Positions 11,201 to 19,956 are shown, numbered from the stretch's first letter. The stretch is DNA of 64,000 nucleotides from Salinivirgaceae bacterium (GCA_017474765.1 JAFVGW010000003.1:117278-181277), one strand, 5' to 3'. Program-made: numbers and translations. The notes: generated by a model from the letters alone, not told the origin.

Positions 11201-14200
11201 CATAGAGTCCCGTAATTTCAGGTACACTGTCCAACAATTCGTTAGTGAGAGAGTCATACCAAGCATAATTAGCCTTTCCAATCCAGTTTTCAGATGTTAC
11301 TTTTATGGTCGCGGTGCTGTCGCCAAAACATTTCAAGTCCTGATGAGTTCCAACCTCCGAGATTTTAATCTCCTCTGGCGAAAGAACCTCAATCGATGTT
11401 TCGGCCTGGCACTTATTATTATCGACTACACGGACGTAGTATGTTCCTGCGCAAAGGTCGGCTGTGGCTTCATTGAGGAAAACATCGTTGAAGGCTGGAT
11501 CATTAGCCCAAACGAATTCATTGTATATGCCCGAACCACCCACTGCGTTAGCAATGGCGCGTGCGTCACAAGTTCCAAAGCAGCTGGTGCGCAGACCCAT
11601 CGGCACATAGAACGATGTGCTGTCATGATCGGCAATTGGCTGCGAGATGGCTTTTGAGTTGAACTCAATTGTCTTCAGTTTACCTTGCTGATTATAATCG
11701 GTGAATGAAATTGTGGCCCCAAGCAATAAACCTTCGTCGCTTGCAAAATCATCAATCACCATAACTGACCAACCGCCCTTTGCAGGATCCTCACCATAGA
11801 TGTTTGTCCAACCATTAGGGTCTGTAACTCCAAAGCTGCCAGTATATTTGTCATTCACTTTTGTCCAATTGCACACATCAAGAGGTTTGCTCTGAACTGT
11901 GTTAAATGTCAAATCATCAACTTTTTTGATCTTTCGGGCTGTGCCTGCACAACCTGCCCCTTTATCTTCAAAATAGTAGAACAATTTCACCTTTTTTCCA
12001 GTAGGCGAAACCAAATAGTATCCCACCTGGCTGAAGTTGTTGTGTTCAGCTGTGACTTTCACTTCGATTAATGTCTTATCGGAAATAAGGAACGGACTCT
12101 CGCTACCAACAGCAGCAACCATTTCTGGCAGGAATACAAGTACAACACTGTCTTTAATAATTCCACACGAGGTTTTCACTTCCAAATCAACCACTGCTGA
12201 ACCTGCGGTCCAATCAGCATCGTCAGTCCAATAAACAGCTCCATCCAACATCTTTGATTTTGCCACAAAACCTTCACCGCGTTTAAGCTTCCACTCATTA
12301 GATTCAACAAGTGTCATATCACCATAAATTTCTGCAATATCCTCGAATACAACGTTTTCTAATCCGTAGCAAACTTTTATCGTGTCAACTTTAATATAAA
12401 CTGTCGGGCTTTCGGTGTTTACAACTGTCACAGTTCCTTCGTTTTTACATTGGTTGCCATCCTTCACAGTTACTGTCAGTTTGTATTCGCCTGCCTCGGA
12501 ACTATTAAACTTAGGTGTAAGCGATTTAGTATCATCAAGGAATTGAGCGCCTTCACCTGACCATTCGACATCAATTGCTGTTGCTGCTACAACAACTATC
12601 TGAGTTTCTGCCGGATTGCCAGTACAGAAATCAACTTCCGACGGAACTGTCAGTGAAGGCAGGTCATTAACTGTTACCGGGAATGTTGGTGCAGGTTCAG
12701 GAGAGCATCCGAACTCATCGGTATACACCACTTTTATTGTGTGCGAACCAACATCGCTCCATTTATTCTTGAACTCTTTTTCTGTAGATTTAAGTTCTGT
12801 GCCAATATACCACGCATAAGACTCGTATGTGTTAGTTCCGCTGAGTTTATATGTGCGCTCATCATTCTTGCAGACTGCGTTCGCATTATCCGTTTCAATT
12901 GTGGTTGGTGGCAAACTCTTAATATTCACCTTGACTTCAAATGTTTTCTCACTTAAGTCGCAAGGTGTTTTCCCTTTATACTTGAATTTAAGAATTGCCT
13001 CACCACTACTCTTATCAGTGCCGGAGAAAGTATAAACAACATCACAACCTGTAGGATTGCTGAATGTTCCACCTTTTACAGATTCCCAACCGACAACATC
13101 ACAATTTGCTGTATCCACCTTCACATGGCAAGTATCAATACCTGCACAAATGTTTTTCTCTGTTTTGCCAGAAACTGTCGGTTCCGGTACAAACTTGATT
13201 GTAATAGTTTGCTGAGGGGAAGTACAACTTTCGTGTGTTTCGCTAAAAGTCACTTGACCCACACCAATACCATGTTCGGGCATAGTGACAATCTCATAAA
13301 CATTCTGGCTTGCTTTTTTAGTATTCAATAAAGGTGAAATACTCAATGATGAACCCTCAAAACTCTTTACTCCGGAAAAATCTACCGATTTGCCGCAAAC
13401 AGTAGTATCATTAGATATTCTTGGTTTGGGCATGCCGTTAATAGTTAGTTCAAGTGTCTTCTTTTTGTCAGAAGTAGAACAAGTTGACGAAGATCCTACT
13501 ACTGGATAAAAATCAATAATGTCAGATGCGTCTTTGTAGGCAAGGACTGAAACATATTTATAAAATAGTTTATCACCATCTGCACCAACATATTTCATAT
13601 TTGACGGAACATTGCAATTCACATCAACATTTATGCAGTTTTTGAGTTTTATAGTTACCGGAAAATCGTTTCCTGCACATATCTTGGCAGGATTTACATA
13701 CTCCAATTCAAGACTTGGCTCTTCATCAAAATACACATTTGCAACCAACTGGTCATTCGTGCAGTTGCCGTCATTCTTCTCAATCAACTCTATTGCATGC
13801 GATGAAGTATAATCACCGTTTGTGAGTTTGAATTTAACTGAAGCTTTCCCGCTTGCCGCTTTCTGCCCGTTAGCCGGGACACTGCTCACTATCTCAACAC
13901 CTGCGGGCATTACCCAAGTAATAGTATTACCTATAGTAACATTTGCCTCCAATTCGCCTTCAGTTCCGCAAAAATGTTTTGTTAAATCTGTAATAAACGA
14001 AGGATTCGGTTTCGGGTAGAAATGAAGTGTAATATTCTCAGTTGTGGTGCCGCAATAATTTGTGGCAGTAATTTTGATTTTAACATCCTTATCCAAATCG
14101 CTTGAGCCTGGCATATAAGACACTGACTTTTCAGTACTTCCATCTATGCCATGGTTTTCGCCCTCCGTCACAGTCCATGAATATGTGGTGCCCGTTGTAT

Positions 14201-16418
14201 TATTCTTATCATTAATCGAAATAGGCACTGCGGCTTCTACTCCGCAAAATTTCCCATCATTTGGAATAGTTTTCTCTAATTCGGGTGTCAAATAGAAATT
14301 AAGGGTTATCTCTTTTAGACTTTCACCTTCACACTTTTTATCACCTGGCAAAGTAACAATCTCCTTCACTTTGAATTTGTATGTTCCTTGTTTCGTTGCT
14401 GTGATTTTCAGTTTATTCGTAGAACCAGACGATTCAATCTTTATGCCACTTTCATCATCACCACCAGTATATTTGGCTGCCAAACTACCTCCCTTTTGGG
14501 CTGTTGCATCAAGCGTGATTGTCTCGCAAACATTACCATTATCGGTATTTAATGTCGGAATTGGCTGAGCAACTACAGTTATCTTTCTATCCAACTTCAA
14601 TGTGTCGCAAGTACCATTAACCACCCACATCTGAACAAAACCAACACCCTCTGACAACACCTCGATTGTGGGTTCAAGTTTTTTCTCATCACCTGCTTTA
14701 ACTTTGATAATGCTCTCCGAGCCATTCTTAACTCTCCATTCATAAAGCTGACCAACAGTAACTGTTGCATTCTTAATATCAACAGATTCATCGCATGAAC
14801 AAACTTCAACATCTTCGCCTTGCGAAGCTTGTGGTACAGGAACAGACTCAACAGTGACTTCTAATGTGTTAGATTTACATTCATTTCCGTCTTTAACTGT
14901 TACAACATAGGTACCAGCAAATACACCACTATATTCCAACGAGGTTTTTGTAGGAGTATAATTTTTGTCACCTTTTATTGATTCGATGGTGAGTGTTCCA
15001 GTACCACCCTCTGCTGTCGCAATAATTTTACCTGTTTCGGCACCAACACAAGCAGCGACTTGTTCAACCTTTGTAAGTTCCACAGGCGAAGGTTGATTGG
15101 TATATTCTGTTTCCGGATCGTCTGGCTCATAGTATTTAAATGACTTGTAGAATCCGCATCCCTCTGCATCCTCAAAATACATTTCCGCGTTCCATCCTAA
15201 TTCAACTTGTGCGGTAATTGTGTTGCTGAAAACGCCATGGTCTTCTTCTCTCCATGCAAAATGATCATAATCAGGGGTTCCTCCATATGGTGCTCCTTTC
15301 AAAATAATATCATCACCATAGCATTGGGCTGCTCCACCTGCATCAATAGCAATATTATTACCAAAATCCGGGGTTCCATCAACAAATATGGACTGACCTC
15401 CATCCATGTCAGTTTTTGTTGGCTTGCTTCCTTCATAGGTGTAAGCATAATAACTTCCTGGCTCCAAATTCGGAATCTCAATATTATTTGGTTGCCCATA
15501 CACCTCCGAGACATAATACTTTGCTGATAGTTTGTCGGGGTTTTCCACAACCACAGAGGATGTCTTTCCGAATATCACTTTGTATGATCCAACTCCACCA
15601 TTAATTATCAACTTGATTTTCGCATCTTTTCTTAGTTCCGACGCATTAGCGGGACATGCTGATACAATTAACATCTCCCTTGTTATGCTTACGGATTTCG
15701 CAGAATTATTAAGATTGACGACTCTATCATAATTCAAATTCTCAACAGTTACGAATTTGCCTACCAACCCATTTCTGAGTCCGAGCTCAGAGCCGTGAGC
15801 CTCCAAGGTCAAGTTTGAGGCTGAACCACAATCCCACTTATCACATACAATGGTTGAATTCTCAATATTCAGTTCCTTAGCGGCATCTGTTACCGTAAAC
15901 ACTGAACATACAACCTTATTACCTTTGGTGATGAACGAACCCGACTTGAGTGTTATGTTACCTTCTGTTGTCAAGTCGGAAGTCAGAATCCAGCGGCCAC
16001 CTTCAATAACAATGTCAGCCTCCAGTGCAGTCGGCAGATTCACCCTGCCCGAACCTGAAAGCACCAGCTCGCCACGCAGCTTGCCAAAATCTACCTTATT
16101 GTCAACATCGATTGAGCCGTTCACTGTAAGCCCCTTCTTGCCAGAGAAGATGAAATCGGCATTTGAGGCCTTCAGTTTGGCTACTGTGACATTTTCGCCT
16201 AGCGTAACGGTATTTTTGTCGCCGCTGAACGAGTTTTCATCGAACACTACACTTGTTCCTGATTCAGGCACTGTCGCGCCAGGCTCGCCTCCCGATACGG
16301 TTGCCCAATGGTTCGCATCAGTCCACTTGCCGCTTCCGCCAACCCAGAATCTCGACTCTTGACCGAATAGTTGCGCTGCAACTAATAAAATCGATACGGT
16401 AAAAATGTGTCTCTTCAT
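5256..16418 (-). CDS. Giant SprB-like surface adhesin, T9SS type B cargo
   Basis: 3720 residues. Order seen: signal peptide (MKRHIFTVSILLVAAQLFG); an opening FWVGGSGKWTDANHWATVSG with a beta-helix-like region to about residue 300; PKD/Ig-like domains, each with a conserved cysteine (for example FCGVEAAVPISIND), to about 1420; a segment at about 1430-1595 resembling a proprotein-convertase P domain; then at least ten SprB-type repeats at about 1600-3250 marked by C-(Y/F/M)-G-D and GG turns (CFGDSTATIKV, CYGDEGNARVKA, CMGDSTGIIVGNAVGG); and a C-terminal CHU_C-type sorting domain at about 3630-3720 (VFTPNGDEYNETWRI, FNRWGGRVW, AGTYYYVIQC). The last domain marks T9SS export of the type B class. 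SprB-family proteins carry gliding or adhesion at the surface; gliding itself is not implied. The SprF partner lies just downstream. Confidence 0.93.
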   Translation of the reverse strand: MKRHIFTVSILLVAAQLFGQESRFWVGGSGKWTDANHWATVSGGEPGATVPESGTSVVFDENSFSGDKNTVTLGENVTVAKLKASNADFIFSGKKGLTVNGSIDVDNKVDFGKLRGELVLSGSGRVNLPTALEADIVIEGGRWILTSDLTTEGNITLKSGSFITKGNKVVCSVFTVTDAAKELNIENSTIVCDKWDCGSASNLTLEAHGSELGLRNGLVGKFVTVENLNYDRVVNLNNSAKSVSITREMLIVSACPANASELRKDAKIKLIINGGVGSYKVIFGKTSSVVVENPDKLSAKYYVSEVYGQPNNIEIPNLEPGSYYAYTYEGSKPTKTDMDGGQSIFVDGTPDFGNNIAIDAGGAAQCYGDDIILKGAPYGGTPDYDHFAWREEDHGVFSNTITAQVELGWNAEMYFEDAEGCGFYKSFKYYEPDDPETEYTNQPSPVELTKVEQVAACVGAETGKIIATAEGGTGTLTIESIKGDKNYTPTKTSLEYSGVFAGTYVVTVKDGNECKSNTLEVTVESVPVPQASQGEDVEVCSCDESVDIKNATVTVGQLYEWRVKNGSESIIKVKAGDEKKLEPTIEVLSEGVGFVQMWVVNGTCDTLKLDRKITVVAQPIPTLNTDNGNVCETITLDATAQKGGSLAAKYTGGDDESGIKIESSGSTNKLKITATKQGTYKFKVKEIVTLPGDKKCEGESLKEITLNFYLTPELEKTIPNDGKFCGVEAAVPISINDKNNTTGTTYSWTVTEGENHGIDGSTEKSVSYMPGSSDLDKDVKIKITATNYCGTTTENITLHFYPKPNPSFITDLTKHFCGTEGELEANVTIGNTITWVMPAGVEIVSSVPANGQKAASGKASVKFKLTNGDYTSSHAIELIEKNDGNCTNDQLVANVYFDEEPSLELEYVNPAKICAGNDFPVTIKLKNCINVDVNCNVPSNMKYVGADGDKLFYKYVSVLAYKDASDIIDFYPVVGSSSTCSTSDKKKTLELTINGMPKPRISNDTTVCGKSVDFSGVKSFEGSSLSISPLLNTKKASQNVYEIVTMPEHGIGVGQVTFSETHESCTSPQQTITIKFVPEPTVSGKTEKNICAGIDTCHVKVDTANCDVVGWESVKGGTFSNPTGCDVVYTFSGTDKSSGEAILKFKYKGKTPCDLSEKTFEVKVNIKSLPPTTIETDNANAVCKNDERTYKLSGTNTYESYAWYIGTELKSTEKEFKNKWSDVGSHTIKVVYTDEFGCSPEPAPTFPVTVNDLPSLTVPSEVDFCTGNPAETQIVVVAATAIDVEWSGEGAQFLDDTKSLTPKFNSSEAGEYKLTVTVKDGNQCKNEGTVTVVNTESPTVYIKVDTIKVCYGLENVVFEDIAEIYGDMTLVESNEWKLKRGEGFVAKSKMLDGAVYWTDDADWTAGSAVVDLEVKTSCGIIKDSVVLVFLPEMVAAVGSESPFLISDKTLIEVKVTAEHNNFSQVGYYLVSPTGKKVKLFYYFEDKGAGCAGTARKIKKVDDLTFNTVQSKPLDVCNWTKVNDKYTGSFGVTDPNGWTNIYGEDPAKGGWSVMVIDDFASDEGLLLGATISFTDYNQQGKLKTIEFNSKAISQPIADHDSTSFYVPMGLRTSCFGTCDARAIANAVGGSGIYNEFVWANDPAFNDVFLNEATADLCAGTYYVRVVDNNKCQAETSIEVLSPEEIKISEVGTHQDLKCFGDSTATIKVTSENWIGKANYAWYDSLTNELLDSVPEITGLYAGKFRVVVTDVNECMSDTVFTINGPTQIEVEKIEITKTCGNDGEAAFTIKDGTGTPGVGLGYKLYYKNGESAATFTEVTTGLTATDLPSSDSLIFRIEDGVGCYIDTTISTLPNTLTLEISGDKIKCYGGTTSATVEVKAGTAKSYKWNDANEQTSATAIGLKAGTYIVSVEDEIGCITKDTVTIEEEKQIVAKVEYVEPLCYGDEGNARVKASAIGGVPVSNSYSYAWYDENDNLVSADSIFDNAVLGLKYYVSVKDQYCEVFDTVEIANPAPLAIEAGNEVASDCPSATGSAEVTSVSGGLAPYKYNWYALFDENKTSVADAVTATGLGVDFYVVEVTDSLGCRKADTVEIMGGGAIAFEVETAGVTCATDPNGQAHVYNVTSNGSTASNVQIFWNNGNDVLAQADTIKTLPMGLNKFMVSTDEGCRAGMVDIDNSRALRVASEKIIPLVHGVDVCDGGFEIVIAGGSGDYVQILTNAAGDVVESTLVDDTVVVANGLCAGTYNLHIDIAGGSTCPVEHPIIIAGSELSYDLVSALNGITDVKCMGDSTGIIVGNAVGGYYDEEYYYEWRSDVWGEDSVRTTASINGLPAGSYNLTVFQYHTVGTETDTLKFEQTYEVKEPTTKFMVLADSIKVAGSHCYDAIGSISIGVNEETFHGTPKSYTFSFEEWATDMVTTTPLLTDLKSGDYKMVVEDVNGCLFVDTVTVEDLSKFTVDYKVKRPNCYGYDNGYIKVSAESENGGLKFSWTNNGKALADSSALLVGLTSDTYVLKVTDAKMCEKEVEIKVEQPDTLLANVVFDQPIVCYGDTEASFHSAPLGGNGGFTFVWTDAITGDTLALDSAIVKVGEGSYAIKVVDSLKCWANDTIIISYPDSLFVEMDMVKSECGGTTGSASVQINGGVAPYVVSWTAKYGTDTVIRRDTLANGVMTDTLKNIGPDMYYVSVIDALGTGCSVVDSVEVLDNGDLRFIPTMTDDIYCINISNGGAMIPRVMNGKSFEVYTDANIIWNAGTDTVNIGDTIRTLHYGKNIVEVISMPDGCRKFGELVFTDDMALRILAIDNIPVRGVETASNGALIAEIGGGYPNYTAIWQNEAGDTLQVDTTAGKTALMGLSVGKYILNVKDQNPETCEITDTIEIRFSPLRDSIVQTNVTCNGWGDGKITAQGIGGLNRPYLYEWTSELWGEDSVRTTQTITDLKAGLYVLKLWQLYSSDSVECLYDTIEVTQPVNKLSIEKLLVDSIPSHCYDSIGAIVINQPAGYEKLFGGSAPFTYTFSRDNWAVEKSSANEEKVEVTGLTIGDYNLYVVDSLGCDYSTTVTIDDLSEFYIKSVVVEKPICYDEYGSVTVTPTSKNGGFQYSWTKDGEAIADTTAKLTAVKAGDYVVKVTDDSLCVKFESIKVEQPNPIVFSVSNTIENSCFNVADGEISFDSISGGYNHFTQFIFVNPDDATDVKLSVDAKVDTTIFTLSLNEDTHNLISGKYNVLVKDAVGCLSDPVSLVVNSKYPQIDVKSYISTADITGPDCQAYTADGKISDNGLVKINFKQVSGTVSFKFDDRSVTDKQQPTFEKVASGNHLLTIGYTDSLVCAVTDTIKVKGKNSFAIEDAGFYQNGKNSPAIFTCPDNELSAYVTAKGNFSYSFYAQYIEEPAEEVEVPVDTTVQADSNGVAYVSRFRALRFYADSLGQEDSSATETPVVAPEEVKKPAYKKLETINGVVYAVFTDSMATNKGWADFMPYGGETYYYVSVSDGKCMDIDSIKATAMKPVNKLNARLSDDETFKLVGSRYEVAEGALVTFEANTPEFEFGDAQMVFSENYWTWKHVGGSDHSALIPELDSIGTGNPMTAKTYGELVVQAIDTVVFTAYDDIYRIDTTLSCVFTDKLEINSIDGIKPMEVFTPNGDEYNETWRIDGLASYNNVTIYVFNRWGGRVWQYSGSGLDYSNAHEWDGRNAKNKPLPAGTYYYVIQCSDDVLVGKKVTGPVTIIR

Positions 16419-16981
16419 AACCTATATTATTGAAGTGTTGCTATTCTTTTTCTGCTCCATTCACATTTGTGTATTAAAAGCGCATAAAAGTAATTTTTTT
16501 TATTTCCATCATTTTTTTTGTTTGATAATCCGACAATAATAGTCGGTTAATACACAAAAAAAAGGGTTGACGCCTTTTAGCACCACTCATTGCGCCATCT
16601 TCATACCCTTTCCAGACATGCATTTTCACAACAAATCATGCGCTACTTGGCTTGTGCAAATATGCACTTTTTTCACCACGATAGCCATTGCCTAACTTTT
16701 TTTTAACAATAGCGTGTTAAAAGAAAATCCGCATATAACCAGAACTACGGGATTCTACTCAACTACAACAAGATACGGTATTTGTTTGACGCTTGTTTAG
16801 TGCCAGAGTACCGAACATTGACGCAATAAATCAGCAATAAAATCCGTTTCTATCTTGCAAACATCTGATTATGTGGTATTTAAATCAAACACCGCTCTGT
16901 TTTTTAATTCCTAAATCCTAATTCCTAACTTTTTATACTTTTGCACCGTTTTTTTGGAAAACACATTTACACAATATTATA
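16419..16981. other. 563-bp divergent intergenic region between the adhesin gene and yidC
   Basis: AT-rich, no gene seen. It must hold promoters in both directions: a TACTTTTA box for the adhesin (minus strand, 16485-16492 by inspection) and a TACTTTTG box for yidC at 16936-16943. A small hairpin CCGAC-AATAATA-GTCGG lies at 16530-16546. Just before yidC are degenerate TAATTCCTAAATCCTAA units of the leader-repeat type seen elsewhere in the window. No riboswitch or RNA gene was recognised. Confidence 0.6.
16936..16943 (+). promoter_or_regulatory. Bacteroidota -7 box for yidC
   Basis: TACTTTTG matches the TAnnTTTG -7 consensus and lies 38 bp before the yidC start. I see no good TTG -33 element at the expected 19-bp spacing. 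Confidence 0.5.
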
Positions 16982-18847
16982 ATGGATAAAAATTCTTGGA
17001 TTGGCCTTCTGTTGATTATGGCCATCTTGTTTGGGTGGAGTTACTTTACCCGCCCGTCGGAATCGGAGATGCAGCGTATGCGCGAACGCCGCGACTCAAT
17101 CGCACGTGTCGAGCAGCAGCGCCAACTCGACCTTGAGTTGCAGAAAACACAGGCCGCCGAGCAGGCACAGATTGTGGCGCCCGAAGCATCTGATTCGGCT
17201 GCAAGCGAGATGCTACGCAACCAATATGGCGATTTTGCCGCTTGCGCCGCTGGTGAGCGCGAGTTCTACACCGTCGAGAACAACCTGATGAGCATCAAGT
17301 TCACCAACCTTGGCGGACGCATCATGTCAGTAACGCTGAAGGAGTACGACTCGTACGACTCGCTGCCGGTGGTGCTCTTCGATGGCGACTCAACAATCTT
17401 CAGCCTCAGTTTCTTTGCGCAGAACCGCCTTATCGAGACGGGAAAACTCTTCTTCACACCGTCGGAAAATATCGCGACAGCGAAAGTTGAGAATGACTCG
17501 CTTGCCATCACCTTCAAACTCGACCTCGGCAACGACCGCTCACTCGATTACATCTACACCATTCACCCAGACAGTTACGTTGTGGGCTTCAACGTGCAGA
17601 TGCACAATCTCGACAAACTGGTACCGGCCAATCTGGGCTACCTCACTCTCAAATGGGAATCGTACATCAAGCAGCAGGAAAAGGGCGAGAAGTGGGAAAT
17701 GATGAACTCGACCATCGCCTACCGCTACTTCAACGACGATGTTGAGCAGTTGAGTGAGACAAGCGACTCTGACAGCGAAAACGTCAACAGCCGCCTGCAG
17801 TGGGTGTCGTTCAAACAGCAGTTCTTCAACTCGACAATCATTTCAAAAGACGGCTTTGCCAACGCCGCCCTCAAGTTGGAAAAAACCGCGAGCCCGAAAT
17901 ATCTGAAGCACTTCACCGCCGACCTGTCAGTTCCGTACGAAGGCCGCGCCGAAGAGAACTATCAGATGGAAATGTTCTTCGGCCCGAACCATTTCAAAAC
18001 GCTTAAAGCGCTCGACATCGACCTTCAGAACATCATCCCGCTGGGCCGCAGCATCTTCCGCTGGGTGAATGTGGGCATTGTGATTCCTGTGTTCAACTTC
18101 CTTGGCCGATTCATCGACAATTTTGGCGTTATCATTCTGATTCTGACAATTTTAATCAAGTTGGTGCTATTCCCGCTCACCTACAAGCAGTACAAATCAA
18201 CGGGTATGATGAGCGCCCTGAAACCTGAAATCGACAAACTGAACGAGAAATATCCGAAACAGGAAGACGCGATGAAGAAACAGCAGGCAATGATGGACCT
18301 CTACAAGCGCGCCGGCGTGAGCCCGATGGGCGGCTGCCTGCCTGTGCTTTTGCAGATGCCGTTGCTGATTGCGATGTTCCGTTTCTTCCCGGCCTCAATC
18401 GAGTTGCGCCACGAGAGCTTCCTCTGGGTTGACGACCTCTCGACCTACGACGCCATCCTCAACCTGCCGTTCAGCATTCCCTGGTATGGCGACCACGTGA
18501 GCCTCTTCTGCCTGCTGATGACCATTGTCAACATTGTCTATATCAAGATGAGCGGTCAGGCCAACGCCGGCGGTCAGCAGATGCCAGGTATGAAGATGAT
18601 GATGTATATGATGCCTGTGATGATGCTCTTCTGGTTCAACGATTACGCAGCAGCCCTGAGCTACTACTACTTCCTGACACTGCTCATCACCATTGTGCAG
18701 ACCTACATCATCAAGCGCACAATCAATCCAGAAGAAGTGCTCAACCGCCTGAAAACCGCCAAAGTTCAGAAGGCGCCCACCAAGTCGCGATTCCAACAGC
18801 GCCTTGAAGAAGCCGCAAAGAAACGCGGGGTTAAACTGCCGAAATAA
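16982..18847 (+). CDS. yidC: Membrane protein insertase YidC
   Basis: 621 residues. Inserts and folds inner-membrane proteins, alone or with SecYEG. Seen: an N-terminal anchor (WIGLLLIMAILFGWSYF), a linker rich in Q/E/R, the large periplasmic beta domain of Gram-negative YidC, then the conserved core from about residue 370 with the cytoplasmic helical hairpin (KYPKQEDAMKKQQAMMDLYK), the signature GVSPMGGCLPVLLQMPLL, and later membrane segments rich in methionine. The C-terminus is basic (AAKKRGVKLPK), consistent with ribosome contact. It is monocistronic: its own -7 box upstream and a strong terminator 26 bp downstream. Confidence 0.97.
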   Translation: MDKNSWIGLLLIMAILFGWSYFTRPSESEMQRMRERRDSIARVEQQRQLDLELQKTQAAEQAQIVAPEASDSAASEMLRNQYGDFAACAAGEREFYTVENNLMSIKFTNLGGRIMSVTLKEYDSYDSLPVVLFDGDSTIFSLSFFAQNRLIETGKLFFTPSENIATAKVENDSLAITFKLDLGNDRSLDYIYTIHPDSYVVGFNVQMHNLDKLVPANLGYLTLKWESYIKQQEKGEKWEMMNSTIAYRYFNDDVEQLSETSDSDSENVNSRLQWVSFKQQFFNSTIISKDGFANAALKLEKTASPKYLKHFTADLSVPYEGRAEENYQMEMFFGPNHFKTLKALDIDLQNIIPLGRSIFRWVNVGIVIPVFNFLGRFIDNFGVIILILTILIKLVLFPLTYKQYKSTGMMSALKPEIDKLNEKYPKQEDAMKKQQAMMDLYKRAGVSPMGGCLPVLLQMPLLIAMFRFFPASIELRHESFLWVDDLSTYDAILNLPFSIPWYGDHVSLFCLLMTIVNIVYIKMSGQANAGGQQMPGMKMMMYMMPVMMLFWFNDYAAALSYYYFLTLLITIVQTYIIKRTINPEEVLNRLKTAKVQKAPTKSRFQQRLEEAAKKRGVKLPK

Positions 18848-18872
18848 TTGAGAACAAAAACTCTACTGATTC

Positions 18873-18909
18873 AAAGACCATCAACCTCATTTGCTGATGG
18901 TCTTTTTTT
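18873..18909 (+). terminator. Rho-independent terminator of yidC
   Basis: AAAGACCATCA pairs with TGATGGTCTTT around an 11-base loop and runs into seven T. Confidence 0.9.
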
Positions 18910-18983
18910 GTTTGTCAATGTAGCGAACTGTGGTATTTTGACTACATTTGAGTATTGTTTTACTAAAAACCTATTAAAAATAT

Positions 18984-19889
18984 ATGGAACTTGACGAACA
19001 AGATTTGAAATGGGGGCTGGAATTGATTGTCGGGAAGTGGAAGATTGACTATCTGGTCGATTTCTGGTCGGACAACCTTGAGCACATCCCCGTTGCAAAG
19101 TACAAATCGCCCGACGGGAAAAAATACAACGGAATCACCTTCGAATTTTTTGAAGACCACAGACTTGTGATGAAAGACTCCGCAACCAAGAAACAAGTGG
19201 AAAGCACCTGGGAGCAAACTGGCAGCACTCAATATCACTATGCTCTGAACGGATTTTTCGACCTTCCCGAAGGCACTGATGCTGAAAATGCCGAAACTTT
19301 AGAGGTGTTTGACGGATATTTGGCGCTCCCGCTCGGATTCATAACTGCTGGTTTGAAGAAAACCGCCAAGGGAAAAATCACCAAAAAACCTGATATTGGT
19401 GACATTGAGCCCTCGGCCGACGATTTGAAGATGAACGCTATTGTCGGAAAATACAAGATTGTCAAGGCACCAGCAATGATTGGCGATGATTTTGGCATGC
19501 ACACACGCGAAGAGGCTCTTGCCGACGCCAACAAGCGCAAAGCCGCTGGCGAGATTGACGATAATGAAATATGGGAAAGTATTTTGAGCATGTTCGACAA
19601 CATTATAGAATTCACCGCCGACCATCAAGTGAAGATATACGCTCCTATGCCGCCTTATGCCAGCAAAAAAGAGATTGATGAGGCCGTTGCTTCGGGCGAG
19701 ATTACAATTGTCGACGGAATGATTGACTCTGGAGACAGTTACGAGTGGAAGGCTGTGAATGGCGCCTATTACTACGATTCACGCGAAGAGGAGGAAGTTA
19801 TGGGCGAAAAAGTGTCGCCGTGGAAAAAACTCGAACCCGACAGCGACGGTCTGATAACCTTTGAGCCGTTTATGATTGAAAAGATTTGA
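18984..19889 (+). CDS. Two-domain lipocalin-like protein of unknown function
   Basis: 301 residues with no signal peptide, so probably cytoplasmic. It appears to contain two copies of one module: residues about 14-90 (LIVGKWKIDYL ... FEFFEDHRLVM ... STWEQTG) and about 155-290 (AIVGKYKIVKA ... IEFTADHQVKIY ... YEWKAVNGAYYY). The pattern VGKW/Y-K-I ... F-x-x-D-x-x-(L/V) ... W resembles short lipocalin-like or calycin folds. The protein is acidic. It has its own terminator and stands alone between yidC and the convergent pth. No ligand can be named; the fold assignment is an inference from motif spacing. Confidence 0.65.
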   Translation: MELDEQDLKWGLELIVGKWKIDYLVDFWSDNLEHIPVAKYKSPDGKKYNGITFEFFEDHRLVMKDSATKKQVESTWEQTGSTQYHYALNGFFDLPEGTDAENAETLEVFDGYLALPLGFITAGLKKTAKGKITKKPDIGDIEPSADDLKMNAIVGKYKIVKAPAMIGDDFGMHTREEALADANKRKAAGEIDDNEIWESILSMFDNIIEFTADHQVKIYAPMPPYASKKEIDEAVASGEITIVDGMIDSGDSYEWKAVNGAYYYDSREEEEVMGEKVSPWKKLEPDSDGLITFEPFMIEKI

Positions 19890-19911
19890 TTATCTGCACC
19901 ATAACAAGAAT

Positions 19912-19943
19912 ATGCCGACGATTTTTTCTGTCGGCATTTTTTG
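19912..19943 (+). terminator. Rho-independent terminator after the lipocalin-like gene
   Basis: ATGCCGAC pairs with GTCGGCAT around a 10-base loop and is followed by TTTTTTG. It lies in the gap before the end of the convergent pth. Confidence 0.88.
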
Positions 19944-19956
19944 TTTGCGCCCCCAC

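Noticed and set aside
16530..16546. CCGAC/GTCGG hairpin as a riboswitch or RNA gene
   Set aside because: Five base pairs only, no surrounding conserved structure recognised.
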